Positions 40,301-52,300 of a DNA stretch of 64,000 nucleotides are shown here, piece by piece (positions within the stretch are counted from its first letter, which is position 1; the number at the start of each line of letters is the position of its first letter). The stretch is from NCBI GenBank assembly GCA_013397115.1, contig VWZW01000833.1, forward strand, positions 547,921-611,920. Direction: 5' to 3'. The stretch comes from Edolisoma coerulescens. Taxonomy: Eukaryota > Chordata > Aves > Passeriformes > Campephagidae. The translations under genes were made by a program, and so were the position numbers. Under the pieces are notes generated by a model, which searched no databases, was not told where the DNA came from, and saw only the letters and a program-made list of their open reading frames with translations.

Positions 40301-43300
40301 AAGTAATTCAGGATGAAGCTGCAAATTTAATTTTAAACTTATTTTTAAACTTTCTTCCTTGAATTTAGGTGTTAGCAGAGATAGGCTAAAAAAGGTTTTG
40401 AGCATATGCTGATTTACTTGAAGTATGAACCTTTAGAACCACCCTTCTTTTCTGTCTTCCTTTTCTCAGCCCAAGTGTCTAAGTGGGAATGTTTAGCGCA
40501 GAGGCAGCTGCTGTTCTGTGCCACATGCTCTTGGAGCAATGATCAAAACACAGCTCCAAAGGTTCCTGACTTTTGCCCTCCTTGAGTCTCAGTAAGCTGG
40601 AAACTTTAAGACCTTTTAAGTGTAAATTTGGGAGAAAAAGGTGTGATTTATTCTTATTTCTCCATGGTGGGGGAAGAAACCTGTGCTAGAGGGTGCCTGG
40701 CAGTGAGCTGAGCCCCACTCCTATGCAGTTTGCCAGCATTGGGAATTGCTGTAGGAAGTGTAGATAAAAGTGGAGGCTTTTTCTGTACAAAACACCTCTA
40801 TTTTGAGCAGTTTCTACATCCTTAGCAAACCTTGCCTGGGAGCAAGCTGAGGAGCAATGAATGCTTTCCTGGCTCAGCTGTCCCCTTGCTGTCCTGTCCC
40901 AGTATTGCCCAGAACTGCTGGCTGAATGAGCACAGGGCTGAAAACCTGTCAGTGCAGGTCATGGTTCTTCAGGCAAGGCAGGTATGACCTGTGCCTGCAG
41001 GCCTTAAACTCCTTTGTGGCCTCACAAGTAACTTGGTGCAATTAGTTGACACCTTGAAATATGTTTTCGTTATATTTATTCTGAATCTTCCAGGCAGGCA
41101 GTCCCAACAGTGGGAGTTCATCAATTCACTTTTAATTATTGGAAAGACAACTTTAGTGCTGGGAGAACTTGGTGTGAGAACTATCTGCTGATTTCATTAG
41201 AACTGAAACAGAAAATACAGATGTCTTGTCCCCTTCTCTAAATACCTGTCCCAGCTTCAGTCCCCTTGTGTCAGTGCTAGTGCTGCCATCTCTAATCTTC
41301 AACATCTTATCTCTGACAGGTTGGTGGGACAAAGACAGGAGTCGTGCGCTACGTGGGAGAGACGGATTTTGCCAAAGGAGAGTGGTGTGGTGTGGAGCTG
41401 GATGAACCCCTGGGGAAGAATGATGGGGCGGTTGCTGGTACAAGGTACTGTGTGCTCTGAATCCCAGACCGGGTCCTATACACCTCCTCGGGTGGCTGGG
41501 GGGCAAACGCCATCAGACCTGGGAGGAGAGTTAGGGCTGTGTTTGGTTGGACATTGTGGGCTGGGAGGAAGAGTCTAATTTTGAGTCCTTTAGGCTTTCG
41601 GATAGCCTTGCAGGGAGATCAATACAAACCTCATTATTGGGGCATTTTAAAGCAGGATCAGATAACTTCTGTTACTCTCCTGAAGGAGGAAATTGAGTGG
41701 CTTCAGGAAACAGGAGAAAGTAGGGAGAGAAGAGATAACTTACAGTGAGATTTAATTTTTGCCAGAAATTAATTTTGTTGATTGTATTAGCTCTGCTTTC
41801 TACCACACATTCCTGTCATAAACTTTCTTCTTGTGCTATAAGTCACCCTGTCGGAACTACAGAAGACAAAGATATTACTTTCTTTTCTCCTCAGCTTAAT
41901 GTTTTATTCTGTTCTTTCTGGGAACAAATTTCCAGAGATCTGAAAGCACAGTTGGTGGTTGTTTTCTGTGCTTGTACTAATTCTGTAGTGTGACAGGTGT
42001 CTGCTGATTGATCTTACCCCTCTGACTCCATAGGCACCTCCACTCTTTTCTTTTCCAAAAAAGACCTTGTTACTACCTATAAAACTAGGCAGGGACATCT
42101 CCCAGGCTTGCTGGGAAGCTCTTTCTGTTCATGTGGAATTTAGTTAAAGGAATGACCCAGGCCTTGGATCTTGAGCTTGGGTTTGTTCAAATCTGAATTA
42201 TACAGCAGCTCTTTGACCCTGCTTCAAATACAGGTGCAACTGATTCCTTGTCCTACACGAGTTCCTTAAGTGGGAAATATGTTGGTTTCTTGGAGCTTCT
42301 GAAGGCAGTCTGGCTTTAGAGGTGAGATTTATCTTTCACAGAATTAGCTAGGTTGGAAAAGACCTTTGAGATCATCAAGTCCAACCTGTAACTTTGAAAC
42401 TGAGGAGCTGAGAGTTCCTGCCTTGTTAGATCGCAGGTTCTGTAATAAAGGTTTCTTATGTTCAAGGTCAGCCTTGTTTTGTCCAGCAGCCATGTGCTTT
42501 CATTTAAATTAAGAGAAAAGCTGCCTTGTTCAATGTCAGGGCAAGAAAGCAGTAAATGATTGGCAGCAGATGGCTGAGTTTCAGCCTGTTCTCAAAATAA
42601 AAGAACCAGGATGGTAGAGAATAAATCACGGAGTGAATGCAAGTTCCTGCTTTCTTTATCATACAATTCAAACTATCTGGAAGATTAATCTTCAGGGTGC
42701 TCAGAAATTCTTTGTTGTCTCTGTGCATGTGGAAGGTGTGAAAGGCAGATGTGAGTGTAGTGCTCTGTCTGCCTCTCATCCTTGTACCTCTGTTGCTGCT
42801 GATTTCCTTTGAAAATCCAACTTTTAGAAGTCATCTGTCTTCTGAAACTGCTGCATCTTGGCTGAGGCTGTTCTGGTGTGTGCCCTGTCTGCAAAGGCTT
42901 CTCCTTTGTTTCACACTGTGTAGAGCAAGGCTGCAGCATTGTCCGTGTCTGTCCTTTTGCGCCTTCATCCAGCCTTTTGATTTTCTTGTAGCACGTGCCC
43001 ATTTCAACAGTAGTGGTTTGGAGAAGCTAACATAGTAAAACCGACTCCCTTGGTGCATGGAGGCATGTAGCATCGTGAATTGCGAGTTCCCACAGCCTCC
43101 CTGCAGCCCTGCCTTCAGCTCCCCAGTGGTTGTCTCTAATCCCTCCCCTGTTCCATCCTCACTGGCTGGTTCCCTGTTGATCCCTCCCATGTTCCCTTCC
43201 TCTACTGGATTGTACCCCTCACCCTGCCTCCCTGTGTCCCAGTATAAAAATGCCTGTAACTTCCTGGTATGTCATCTCACTGCTCTTGCAACCTTCAGAA

Positions 43301-46300
43301 GATTAAAGTATCTGGAGTCTAAGCAGTAGATCGCTTCTCTTAGCCTTTATCTCTGCTGGCGCGTCTCCCACCGGCCTCGGGGAAGCCCCTCGAGTGGAAG
43401 CTACGTTCCTGACCACTTTTGTGTGTGTTCCTGCTGTGGTCAGGGCGTAGCGCGATACCCTGGGCTTTCTGCATCCAGGCCCACGCGCCGCCCCAAGCAG
43501 CAGCCCTGGCAGAGCTGCTGACGGCATCCTGATAACGTGGCTGCACAGCCACAGAGGCACCCCTCAGTCAGTCTTCCCTGTTTGCTGTGGCAGCATGGAA
43601 TTCTTGAGGCTGCCCTGATCTTGTCCTGCCAGGATCAGCCTGGGCAGAGGCTTGTCTAGGACTCCGGAGTCTGTGCTTTGGTGATGGTTGCCATCTAGTG
43701 AGCATCCCTGGCTGGGCTGCTCAGCACTGCCTGCTGCAGCTGCAAAAGGAGCGTGGAGCCAAAACTGGAACTCAAGACACTGGAGGCTGGTGGAAGCAGC
43801 AGAGGCAGCATGGAGCAAAGGACATTGTCACCACCTTTGCTGTCATAGGCAACTCCAGTCGAGTTGGTGGTGAGTTGGCTGAAATTTTGTGGTGGGTCAC
43901 TGATTTTCCTGCAGGTTCAGGTGTGGATGTGCATCAAGGGAAGGCTGAAGGGCTGGGCTTTCCCAGCAGCTGTGGCTCTTCAGTGGAGGCTGCCTGCAGG
44001 CTGTGGATCTGTAGCAGTGGCCCAGGGGACAGGGTATCACTGTGGGGAGTCCCTCTGTACATCAGATGGTGCTGATTTGCACTGAGGTTTGCTGCATCTG
44101 TTCTCCTGTTTGCACAGGAGACTACAGAGGTGCTGGTGTGGTTTGGTTTGGTGTCAATTTCCCGATGCCAAGCAAGTTCCATGTACTCATCTATAGTAAT
44201 TTAAATGTTACCTGCTTATTTTACCGTTCTCCCTTCTCCGTCTCTGCTCCAGTGGGAGTCCTTACTCACTAAACTGCCCAGACCTTTTATTTTTGCATAG
44301 TTTGTGACATGTCAGCCTTGGACACAGAAGATTTTTCCATCTATTTCAACATTTCCTGTGCCGTTTCCCACCTGCAGTTTGCATTGCCATCACACCGCCA
44401 CTTTTCTTCCCTGTTTCCTCTCTGTAATGTGAGTATGGAGCTCCTCCACACTCGGTGAGAGCAGCTCTTGGTTTTCAAGTAGATTTTTTTTACTGCCAAG
44501 TGTTTTGGACCAAATTTCTGCTTCTGAACTATAAAAGTTAATTACAACCACTTTCAGTCTGGACTGAAAGAAAATGGGCAGACATAGTGATGCAACTTTG
44601 GGCTTGCTAAGAGCTGTCAGGGGCTTTTAAAGGAATTAACCTTTGAGATTGTTGTGCAGCCACAAGTACCAGCCTGTGCTTACGCCAGGCAGAGCTGTGG
44701 AAGGGGCTGTTGGCCTGCCTGTGCCTACTGGAATTTTGGAAAACAGTGCTGAGCAGAGCTTTGGCAGGTTTGCAAGAGGTCAGCCTGTGGTATGGCTGAT
44801 TTTTCAAACCCAAGGGCCTGTGTTGTCAGGAAGCCAGGGAGGCTGAGAGATTTGGGGTTGTAGAGGGGTTGTTTAAAGTTTGTTATAGAAAAAAAATGGG
44901 TTTGAGCAGATGTTTGAATATTAATTTTATTCTCATCTGGCAGGAGATCAGGCTGTTCCCTGGCCTCCCAAGCACACAGGGGTCCGTGACACCGCCTGTG
45001 ACACAGCTGTAAGGGAGTTGGGGAAACAGCTGCTCACATCTGGAGAGAGACAACTTGGGCTAGTAAAACTGGATTTGTGTAATTTAGTCATTAGAACCTG
45101 GTTTTTTATATTAACATAGGACAGATTTGTTTTATGGCCCAGATTTAGTCCTATTCTTGCTGGGAAGCCTGTGCAAAAGCTCTTATAGGAGCTTTTTGTG
45201 TTGGCTGCTCCCCTGAAACAAGGGGATACAATGCTGGAGGTGATCTGGTTTTTCTTGTTGCAGTGCAGCTGGCCAGCAGCAAATGAGCCTTGGTTTATGC
45301 TGGTCAGCCAAGGCCCTGAAGGAGTTTCCAGGGTTTGACACTGAGTTTTGGCTCATTTTTATTCTGGAAGAGGGCTCTGGAGAGACACAATCATTGGGTT
45401 CACTGCAGTTGTGGAAGAGAGCTTGCACTGTAATTATCTGATCCTCCCTTTTCCATGCTTGCATCTTTCCAAGTTTGTTTGCATAGGAAGCAGTTTCTCT
45501 GCCACCCCAAGGAGGTGGCATATGCTGGAGTTTGCTGTAATGGTATTTTTAGCTTCAAAGGTTTGAGCTGCTGTTTTCTCCTGTTTTGGTAGGAAGGATT
45601 TTTACCCTGTGGAACATTTGTACAGAACTGTGCGATTCAGATCTTTTTATCTGACACAGCATCACAGGGTGGGTCAGGTTGGAAGGGACCACCATTGGTC
45701 ATCTAGTCCAACCTTCCTGCTCAAGAAAGGGTTATCCCAGAGCACATGGCATAAGTATTGTGTCCAGAAGGTTCTGGAATATTCCCAGTGAAGGAGACTC
45801 CACATTTTCTCTGGGCAGCCTTTTCAGGGCTTGGTCACTGTACAGGGAAGAAGTTCTTCCTCATGTTTAGGTGGAACTTCCTGCTCACGGCCTCTTGTCT
45901 CATTGCTGAGTCCCACGGAGTAGAGCCTTGTCCATCTTTTGACATCTCCCTGCAGACACACTTTACTGCATCACTGTCTTCAAAGCAGGGTAAAGAGAGC
46001 ACACACAAGTTTTGGGAAGGTTGATTTGTTGGAAAGGTTGTTTGATAAGAAAGGAGTGCTTGTGCTCTAGCTGTGTTTATGTTCTGGATATGTGCTCTCC
46101 AGGCTACCAGATGTGTCTTTCTTGGCATCTTATCAAAGTGCACGGCAACTAGTGCTTGGCAATTACCTCAGGTCTCCCTACTAAAGTACCACAAATGCAA
46201 CCATGGAGATTGCCTGTACTACAAGTAGGAAAGGAGAATAATCCAACTACTTGTACACAGGAAACAATGTCACAGCAAAGCACCCAGGGATGAACTGTGG

Positions 46301-49300
46301 GCTGGGGCTTTGTACTGCTTGGCAGTGCCATTCTGGAAGGCTTGGGTGAGATGGATGCTCTGCCACTTCTCAGTTGGTGCATCTCCTGTATTCCAGGTAT
46401 TTTCAGTGCCCACCCAAGTTTGGCCTCTTTGCTCCCATCCACAAGGTGATCCGGATCGGGTTCCCATCAACCAGCCCTGCCAAGGCGAAGAAGAGCAAGC
46501 GGATGGCCATGGGAGTGTCAGCCCTGACCCACAGCCCCAGCAGCTCCTCCATCAGCTCTGTCAGCTCGGTGGCCTCATCAGTCGGGGGCAGGCCCAGCCG
46601 CAGTGGGCTGGTAAGTAGCTCCTGCGTGGTCTGTGCAGCCTCAATCCACCTCTGTGACCCAACTCTACAAAGTGGGAGGGTTGGGGTTTTCTTCCAGTGC
46701 AGCTGCTCCTTCATCATTGATGAGGTGAGGGGAATGGAGTGTGGGACAGTGTTACCCACCTCACAAATAGTCTCCTTCCATGGACTCGGGGGCTGTAATG
46801 AACACCAAGCAACTGTGACCATTGAAGAGCCTGAAGTGTGATTTGCAGTGGGATGAATCTCAGTTCTGCTGTCAAGAGCAGGTTTATAAGGGATCCCTGC
46901 AGAAAAAGGACACTGTTTCCAGTCTCACGTGGTCATGCTGCTGCACTGATGAGCTGTGCAAAGCTCCTACTATGACTTTCTTACTGTGGAGGGTGACAAT
47001 GTCCTGGGTCACATGCCTGGGGTTTTGGCAGGTGCTCAAGCAGGCAGAAAGCAGAGCAGGCAGTGATATTATTAAAAGCTCTGGCTGTGCTGTGGTGTTA
47101 CTGCAGAAGACCCGCAGCCCTCTTGGCTGGGGACAAGGGTGCGGTGTCATTCCTGGGAGTGGATTGAACAGTCCCGTACTGGTCTCCACTTGAGATCGGT
47201 CTGCCCAGCTGAGCTCACCTTTTGGGATTTCATCAGTGCAGGTCATCAATAAAATATATTTAAGAAGGCAGATGATACAATGCATGATAATTTTTTCTGA
47301 CCCAGCTCCCACCCCATGTTCTGTCCTTTGGGAGTTCGTTGCAGTGCAGAAGAGCAATTGAGCTTGTGAGCATTATCCAGATGGTTCTCAGTCTTAACCT
47401 CTCCTGTAGGGCCCAGAGCTGGAACTGCAGCTCTGTTCAGTTGAATAAATGATCATTAGATGAGCAGCATTCCAGATTTAACAGGGGACTTCAACTATTC
47501 TAGACTGGAAAGGACACAGCTTTACCCCATCTCCTTTTAACTCTTTTCCAAGCTGACAGAGACCTCTTCTCGATATGCCCGGAAAATCTCTGGCACCACA
47601 GCTCTCCAGGAGGCACTGAAGGAGAAGCAGCAGCACATTGAACAGCTGCTGGCAGAGCGTGACCTGGAGCGGGCAGAGGTTGCCAAAGCCACCAGCCACA
47701 TCTGTGAGGTGGAGAAGGAGATTGCCATCATGAAGGCCCAACACGAGCAGGTAGGAGGTGATAGGGCTTTTTATCACTAGCTCTCAAATATCTGAATATT
47801 TGATATCCCCTGAAAGTGTCAGATCATAACGTTACCCCTGTGTGTGAAACTTGGGCTCTGAATTTCTGCCTTTTATGTGGTGAGTTAAGCTGAGGCTCTT
47901 TCTCCACTCTCCCAGTGTCACATGTGCTATCTCTGCCCCGAGCCAGGAGCAGGAAAATGGCTCTGCCAGATAAGAGGCAGTAGATAGTTTGTGTCTGGTG
48001 GATCAATACATTTCGATGCTGTAATGCAAGTGGAAGGCAAATTTGTTCCCCTCAGCCACTGAATCTGGCTGTGGCTGTGACTGCATTGCAGTTATTTTGT
48101 GGTGCTGAGAACATCAGCTCAGTTCATATGCCACTGCTTTCCCACCAGAGAGGATGTTTTTATCATATTAATGAAGTCAGGAAATCTGGAAGGAAAACAG
48201 GCTGATATTATTAGGTTGGTGTGTGTTTGGTTGGGTTTTTTTGCACAAGCATTTGTACAGAGGATATTCTATGTATTCACATGCTTAAAGAAAGTTGTGT
48301 TTGTGCTGTTTGTCAGTATGGGGTTCTTCAACATCTGCTCTTGTCCTAAATTCCTTACTCATGCTTATAAACCCGAGTGAGCTACCTGGGAGCAGGGATG
48401 GCATTGTATGTTTGTGTGGTGGGTCACACCTGCCTGTCAGAAATGCAGGAGAAACTGGGAGATCAACTTCAAGCTGATGTTCTTCTTGTGTATCGTGTTT
48501 TCCAGTCATTATCAGTAACAAATGAATTAACAGAAGTCTGAAATGTCTCTCTTGCTTCATGACTGGGGCTGAACTGCACTGGTAAACTCTGACTAGATTT
48601 TCAGAACTTTTCAGGCTTCAAGTTCTTAACTCTAATCAGAGCTGAATTCTCCAAAAGGTTCAGGTCAGAGAGGCACTGAAGCATGGATCACTTACAGCTG
48701 CTTGAGACTGAGCAGTTTATGTTGTCTTTATCCCTACATCCTAAGCTCTTTGGAAAATGTGCTCTTACCACACATCCTCTGAAACAGATCATCAAAACTT
48801 TTTGTTCCCTAGTTCTGACCCTTTCTTAAACAGCTTTGTACTACTTCAGAAATGGCTAACTTTTGTGTCTCGGGCTTGTTTTTTTGCTCCAGTATGTCAC
48901 AGAGGCAGAAGGAAACCTCCAGCGAGCACGAGCCTTGGTGGATGGGATGCAGAAGGAGAAGATTGAGCTGTTGAACCAGCTGGAAGAGGAGAAGAGGTAA
49001 AGCAGGAGTGGATGGGTGTGAGGGAGGTGAAGTTGAGTGGACAGTGATAAAGCCTTCAGGTGGTTTTGGCTTAAGGATACAGTATGAAATAAGAAGTGGA
49101 TCATAAACAGGCATGTGCACGTTGGGCCATCACAGACCCTCCTGTACAACCTGGATTTGCTAAAGACCCATTCTTCCCCTCTGTTTGTGATGGGCTGATC
49201 TTGAGGACGTTCTTTGTGAGGAAGGGAAGCCAAACCGGGGTACAACCTTACTGTGGTGTGATTCACCATCTCCCCACATCCCAAAGGTCCCCATCCATGC

Positions 49301-52300
49301 ATAAATCATGGTGCATGCATTTCCTCTCTGGGTAAGAGTGAAGATCTGCATGTCATTCTTGGAGTCCAGTTGCTCCATGTATATAATTAAACTCTTCAGT
49401 GGGAATAGGAAAACATTTCTGTGTATTAAATAACTGAAAACAGTGTTGATTTCAATTGACTGATGCCCCTCCTGAGGATGAAATGTTTTTTCATGCCTAA
49501 GTCTCCCCATACCCCTGGTAGGCAGCTGACTTTGCCAGCTCCAGGAGGCCTTTAACCCAAGACAGCTGAGTTTTCCCCTAAATATCAACAGATGCCTCCC
49601 TCCTCTACTTAGAGGAGGTTTAGACAAGGAAGCTTGTTTATGAAATTAGTTATGTACACTCACAGTTTTTTTTATCTCTGAGAGAATCAGAGTCCTTATA
49701 TCTGGCTACCAGCTAAACATCCTCAGCCTTTTTTTTTTAATCAGTAAAGAGAAAAAGAGGGCTGAGTCTAGTAGAAAATTGAATTATTTTCTACTGTTAC
49801 TGGCTCCTCTCTTCCAAAAGAGAAGAGTTTCCTCGGCATGTCTGTGTTAATGTGTGTGGTTTTATGTGCGTTTATGCATGACTGGCCTGTACAGTCTGTG
49901 GGGAAGGCTCTTCTGCCAGGGTAGCTCACAGTTTCCACATTGCAGAAACATTAAACATTGCCCACCCTCTGCCAAGGAGGCAGAGGATCCAATTCCCTTG
50001 GAATATTTTGTATGGAGCCTGTGCATTTGGCACAGGAGTTGCCCAGTGCTCGGCTGCAGGATAAAAAGGTTTAAATAAACCAGTGAAACCTGGTTGTGGT
50101 TTGCTTGTTTTCAGGATCCTGGTGTCAGAGAACAGTAGTTTTGTGTCTGAGAGTATGTACCTTGCAAAAAGGCCATGTTTGTGCGTGGAAAGCTGCTTCT
50201 AACTGTCCTGCTCCGTGGGTCTTGCTGCTCAGTTTCTGCTGAGCTGTTTGTATCCAAAGGTGGTCTGTATCCCTCTCCTCTCAGACTTTGATTCTGCAGG
50301 CCATGACATGATTTTTTAATATTGGGTGGGTGGTTTTAGAACACAAAAAGCTTATCAGTAGTTTTTGGGCAGCTTTTCCATTTGTTGGTAATGATCTCTC
50401 TATTGATGGTGTTGCAGTAATCCATAAAACTTGATTAATAGTGAAAAGGCTCATGTGCAATGGCCACTTAGACAGAGGGTGCTGAGCTGAGTGTTCCTGA
50501 TTGTTCTTTGTGTCCCTTTACTTCCCCAGGAAAGTGGAGGACTTGCAGTTCCGTGTGGAGGAAGAATCCATTACGAAAGGGGATCTGGAGGTAATTCCTT
50601 ATGATCTTGCCAAAATGTGGGGTCCAAAGTTACATGTGGGGCCTCACTTGAGTAACTTCTGCCATCTTTTGCTCCCCTCTAACAATACTTTATTGATGGC
50701 TTTGGACCTGCTGTGAACACCATGGTGTAAACTGTGAGGATTGTTCTTCGGTGTGTTGCCCAATGACTATCACAGTTGGAGCTGCCTGGAGTTAATCTGT
50801 CCCTCTGAGTTGCCAAGCCATGTTAAAATCTGTATCTGAATGTGTTGGAACATATGTTTTTCCACTCTAGAAATGAATTGATGGTTCAGTTCCCATCCCT
50901 GCAGTGTCCTGCTCTTAGCAGCTAATGGGCACACGCAGTCTCCTGGTTGGATGCTATTTAATTCCAGCCAAAATGCTATGTATCCTGAGGTATCCTCATG
51001 TGGAGTTCATTGCCCATGAGTGTGGGTTTGACACTAGAATTGACACCCTGTCACTGGGAAGGGCTGTTCCTCAGAGTGATGCTGTTGCAGTGAACATTGT
51101 GCAAACTGGAAGTGATGTTGGGAGCTTGCCCTTGAGTGGGAGGCTTTTCCAGGGGGAAACAAGGAAAAGAAGATCTTTCTGTGAAAGCAAGGCTCTGCTC
51201 TCCACATGTAAATCAAGGGAGGTTTCTTTCTCTTCAGCCAGAGTGCCAGGTTAGTAACAGCCAGACATGTCAAGGGCCCTGATCCTGTGCTTTACTGTCA
51301 CTCATAGCAATAAAAGCCCAGGAAAATGGGAAAACTGGAAAATGGATATGTTGCTGTGGCTGTGATCCTGTTGGCATAAACCTCTCCTCTTCATCCAGAA
51401 GCTGAAGGAGATGTTTCACAGGGTGTAAATTAGCAGTGCACTGATAGCAGACCTTTGCTGAAGCACAGCAAGTGCAGTTTCGGCCTGTTGTGTGGGTGCA
51501 AAATCAGATTTCTGTTCATCCCTGAGCTGACAACTTTCCCCCAGTGCTTTAGGGAAGGGTGGTTGATCCATCCATCATTCCCTTTGAGAGTAGTGACTTG
51601 TACCTTTGTACGCTCCCAAGTGTTTAAGCCTGGCTGTGTAATGATGGCAATGGGACCAGGGTTGGCCAGATAGTATATTTGGATATATTTTTTTTTTAAA
51701 AAGCCACCATGCTTAGCAAGATGATAAGCTGCTGTAGATAAGGGCTCCCATTCTCAGATTGGGACTTGCAGTCTTAGATTTAATTTTCCTTTGGACTGGG
51801 AAGGAATTGTTTTGTAATGGGGATGTGGCTAAGCTTTGAGCAGGCCATTATGGTCCTGTGCTCACTTCCACGCTTGTCTGTACAAAAGAACAAATAATTT
51901 AGGAAAGCTTGATTTCCTCTGATCCAGGGAACTGGCATGCTCTCCATGAGTCCACCATCAGTACACCAGCACAGGCATTGGCAGAGGGCTTGGCTGTGGC
52001 CAGTTTTTACATCCTATCTGCCTAATTTGCATGCTCAGACTGAATGATTGACTCACTGGAGTTAATTCTCACCTTCCTGCTTTTTTTGTGGAGGCAGTTA
52101 AGCTTTCCAGAAACAAGTAATTAACTTGGAGAAAAAAACCTCTGAAACCTTTTATTGGAAATCAGGAGGATAAGAGCTCCTTCATGTTGCAGTGTGTTTC
52201 CTGGGAAATGGTTGTTCTTGATATTCGTTGTGTAAAATCACAATGAAGTCATCCAGTGGCTGCAAGCACAGCCCTTGGCATCCCTCTCTGGAGCTGAAGA

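Larger units (their letters stand above)
31224..41319 (+). other. CLIP2: CLIP2 intron after coding exon 2 (10.1 kb)
   Basis: Contains a sense CR1 3' fragment (35528-35812), a short GTT microsatellite (38174-38190) and an AT-rich low-repeat stretch at about 39540-39800. ORFs here, including one of 179 codons at 32483-33022, show no recognisable domain. Nothing else was identified. Confidence 0.9.
43066..43553 (+). mobile_element. Solo LTR of an endogenous retrovirus (488 bp), sense orientation
   Basis: The element begins TGTAGCATCG and ends CAGCCACA (TG...CA termini). It is flanked on both sides by the 6-bp sequence GAGGCA (43060-43065 and 43554-43559), read as a target-site duplication. Inside, a TATA box TATAAAAA (43243-43250) and a poly(A) signal ATTAAA (43302-43307) sit in promoter/poly(A) order, followed by a GC-rich U5-like part (43360-43550). 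No internal retroviral sequence remains, so it is a solo LTR left by recombination. A 6-bp duplication is usual for beta/ERVK-like elements. The family was not identified by comparison. Confidence 0.8.
41445..46396 (+). other. CLIP2: CLIP2 intron after coding exon 3 (5.0 kb)
   Basis: The most repeat-loaded intron in the window: an antisense CR1 fragment (42337-42397), a solo LTR with target-site duplication (43060-43559 including flanks) and a longer antisense CR1 (45655-45965). No other coding exon was recognised. Confidence 0.9.

Noticed and set aside
46884..47357. 157-codon open frame on the - strand in a short CLIP2 intron
   Set aside because: No similarity recognised and no evidence for an antisense gene.
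49850..50110. Possible third LTR (TATA-like and AATAAA strings near 50060-50079)
   Set aside because: The two signals are only about 10 nt apart, without TG...CA ends, a U5-like part or flanking duplication.
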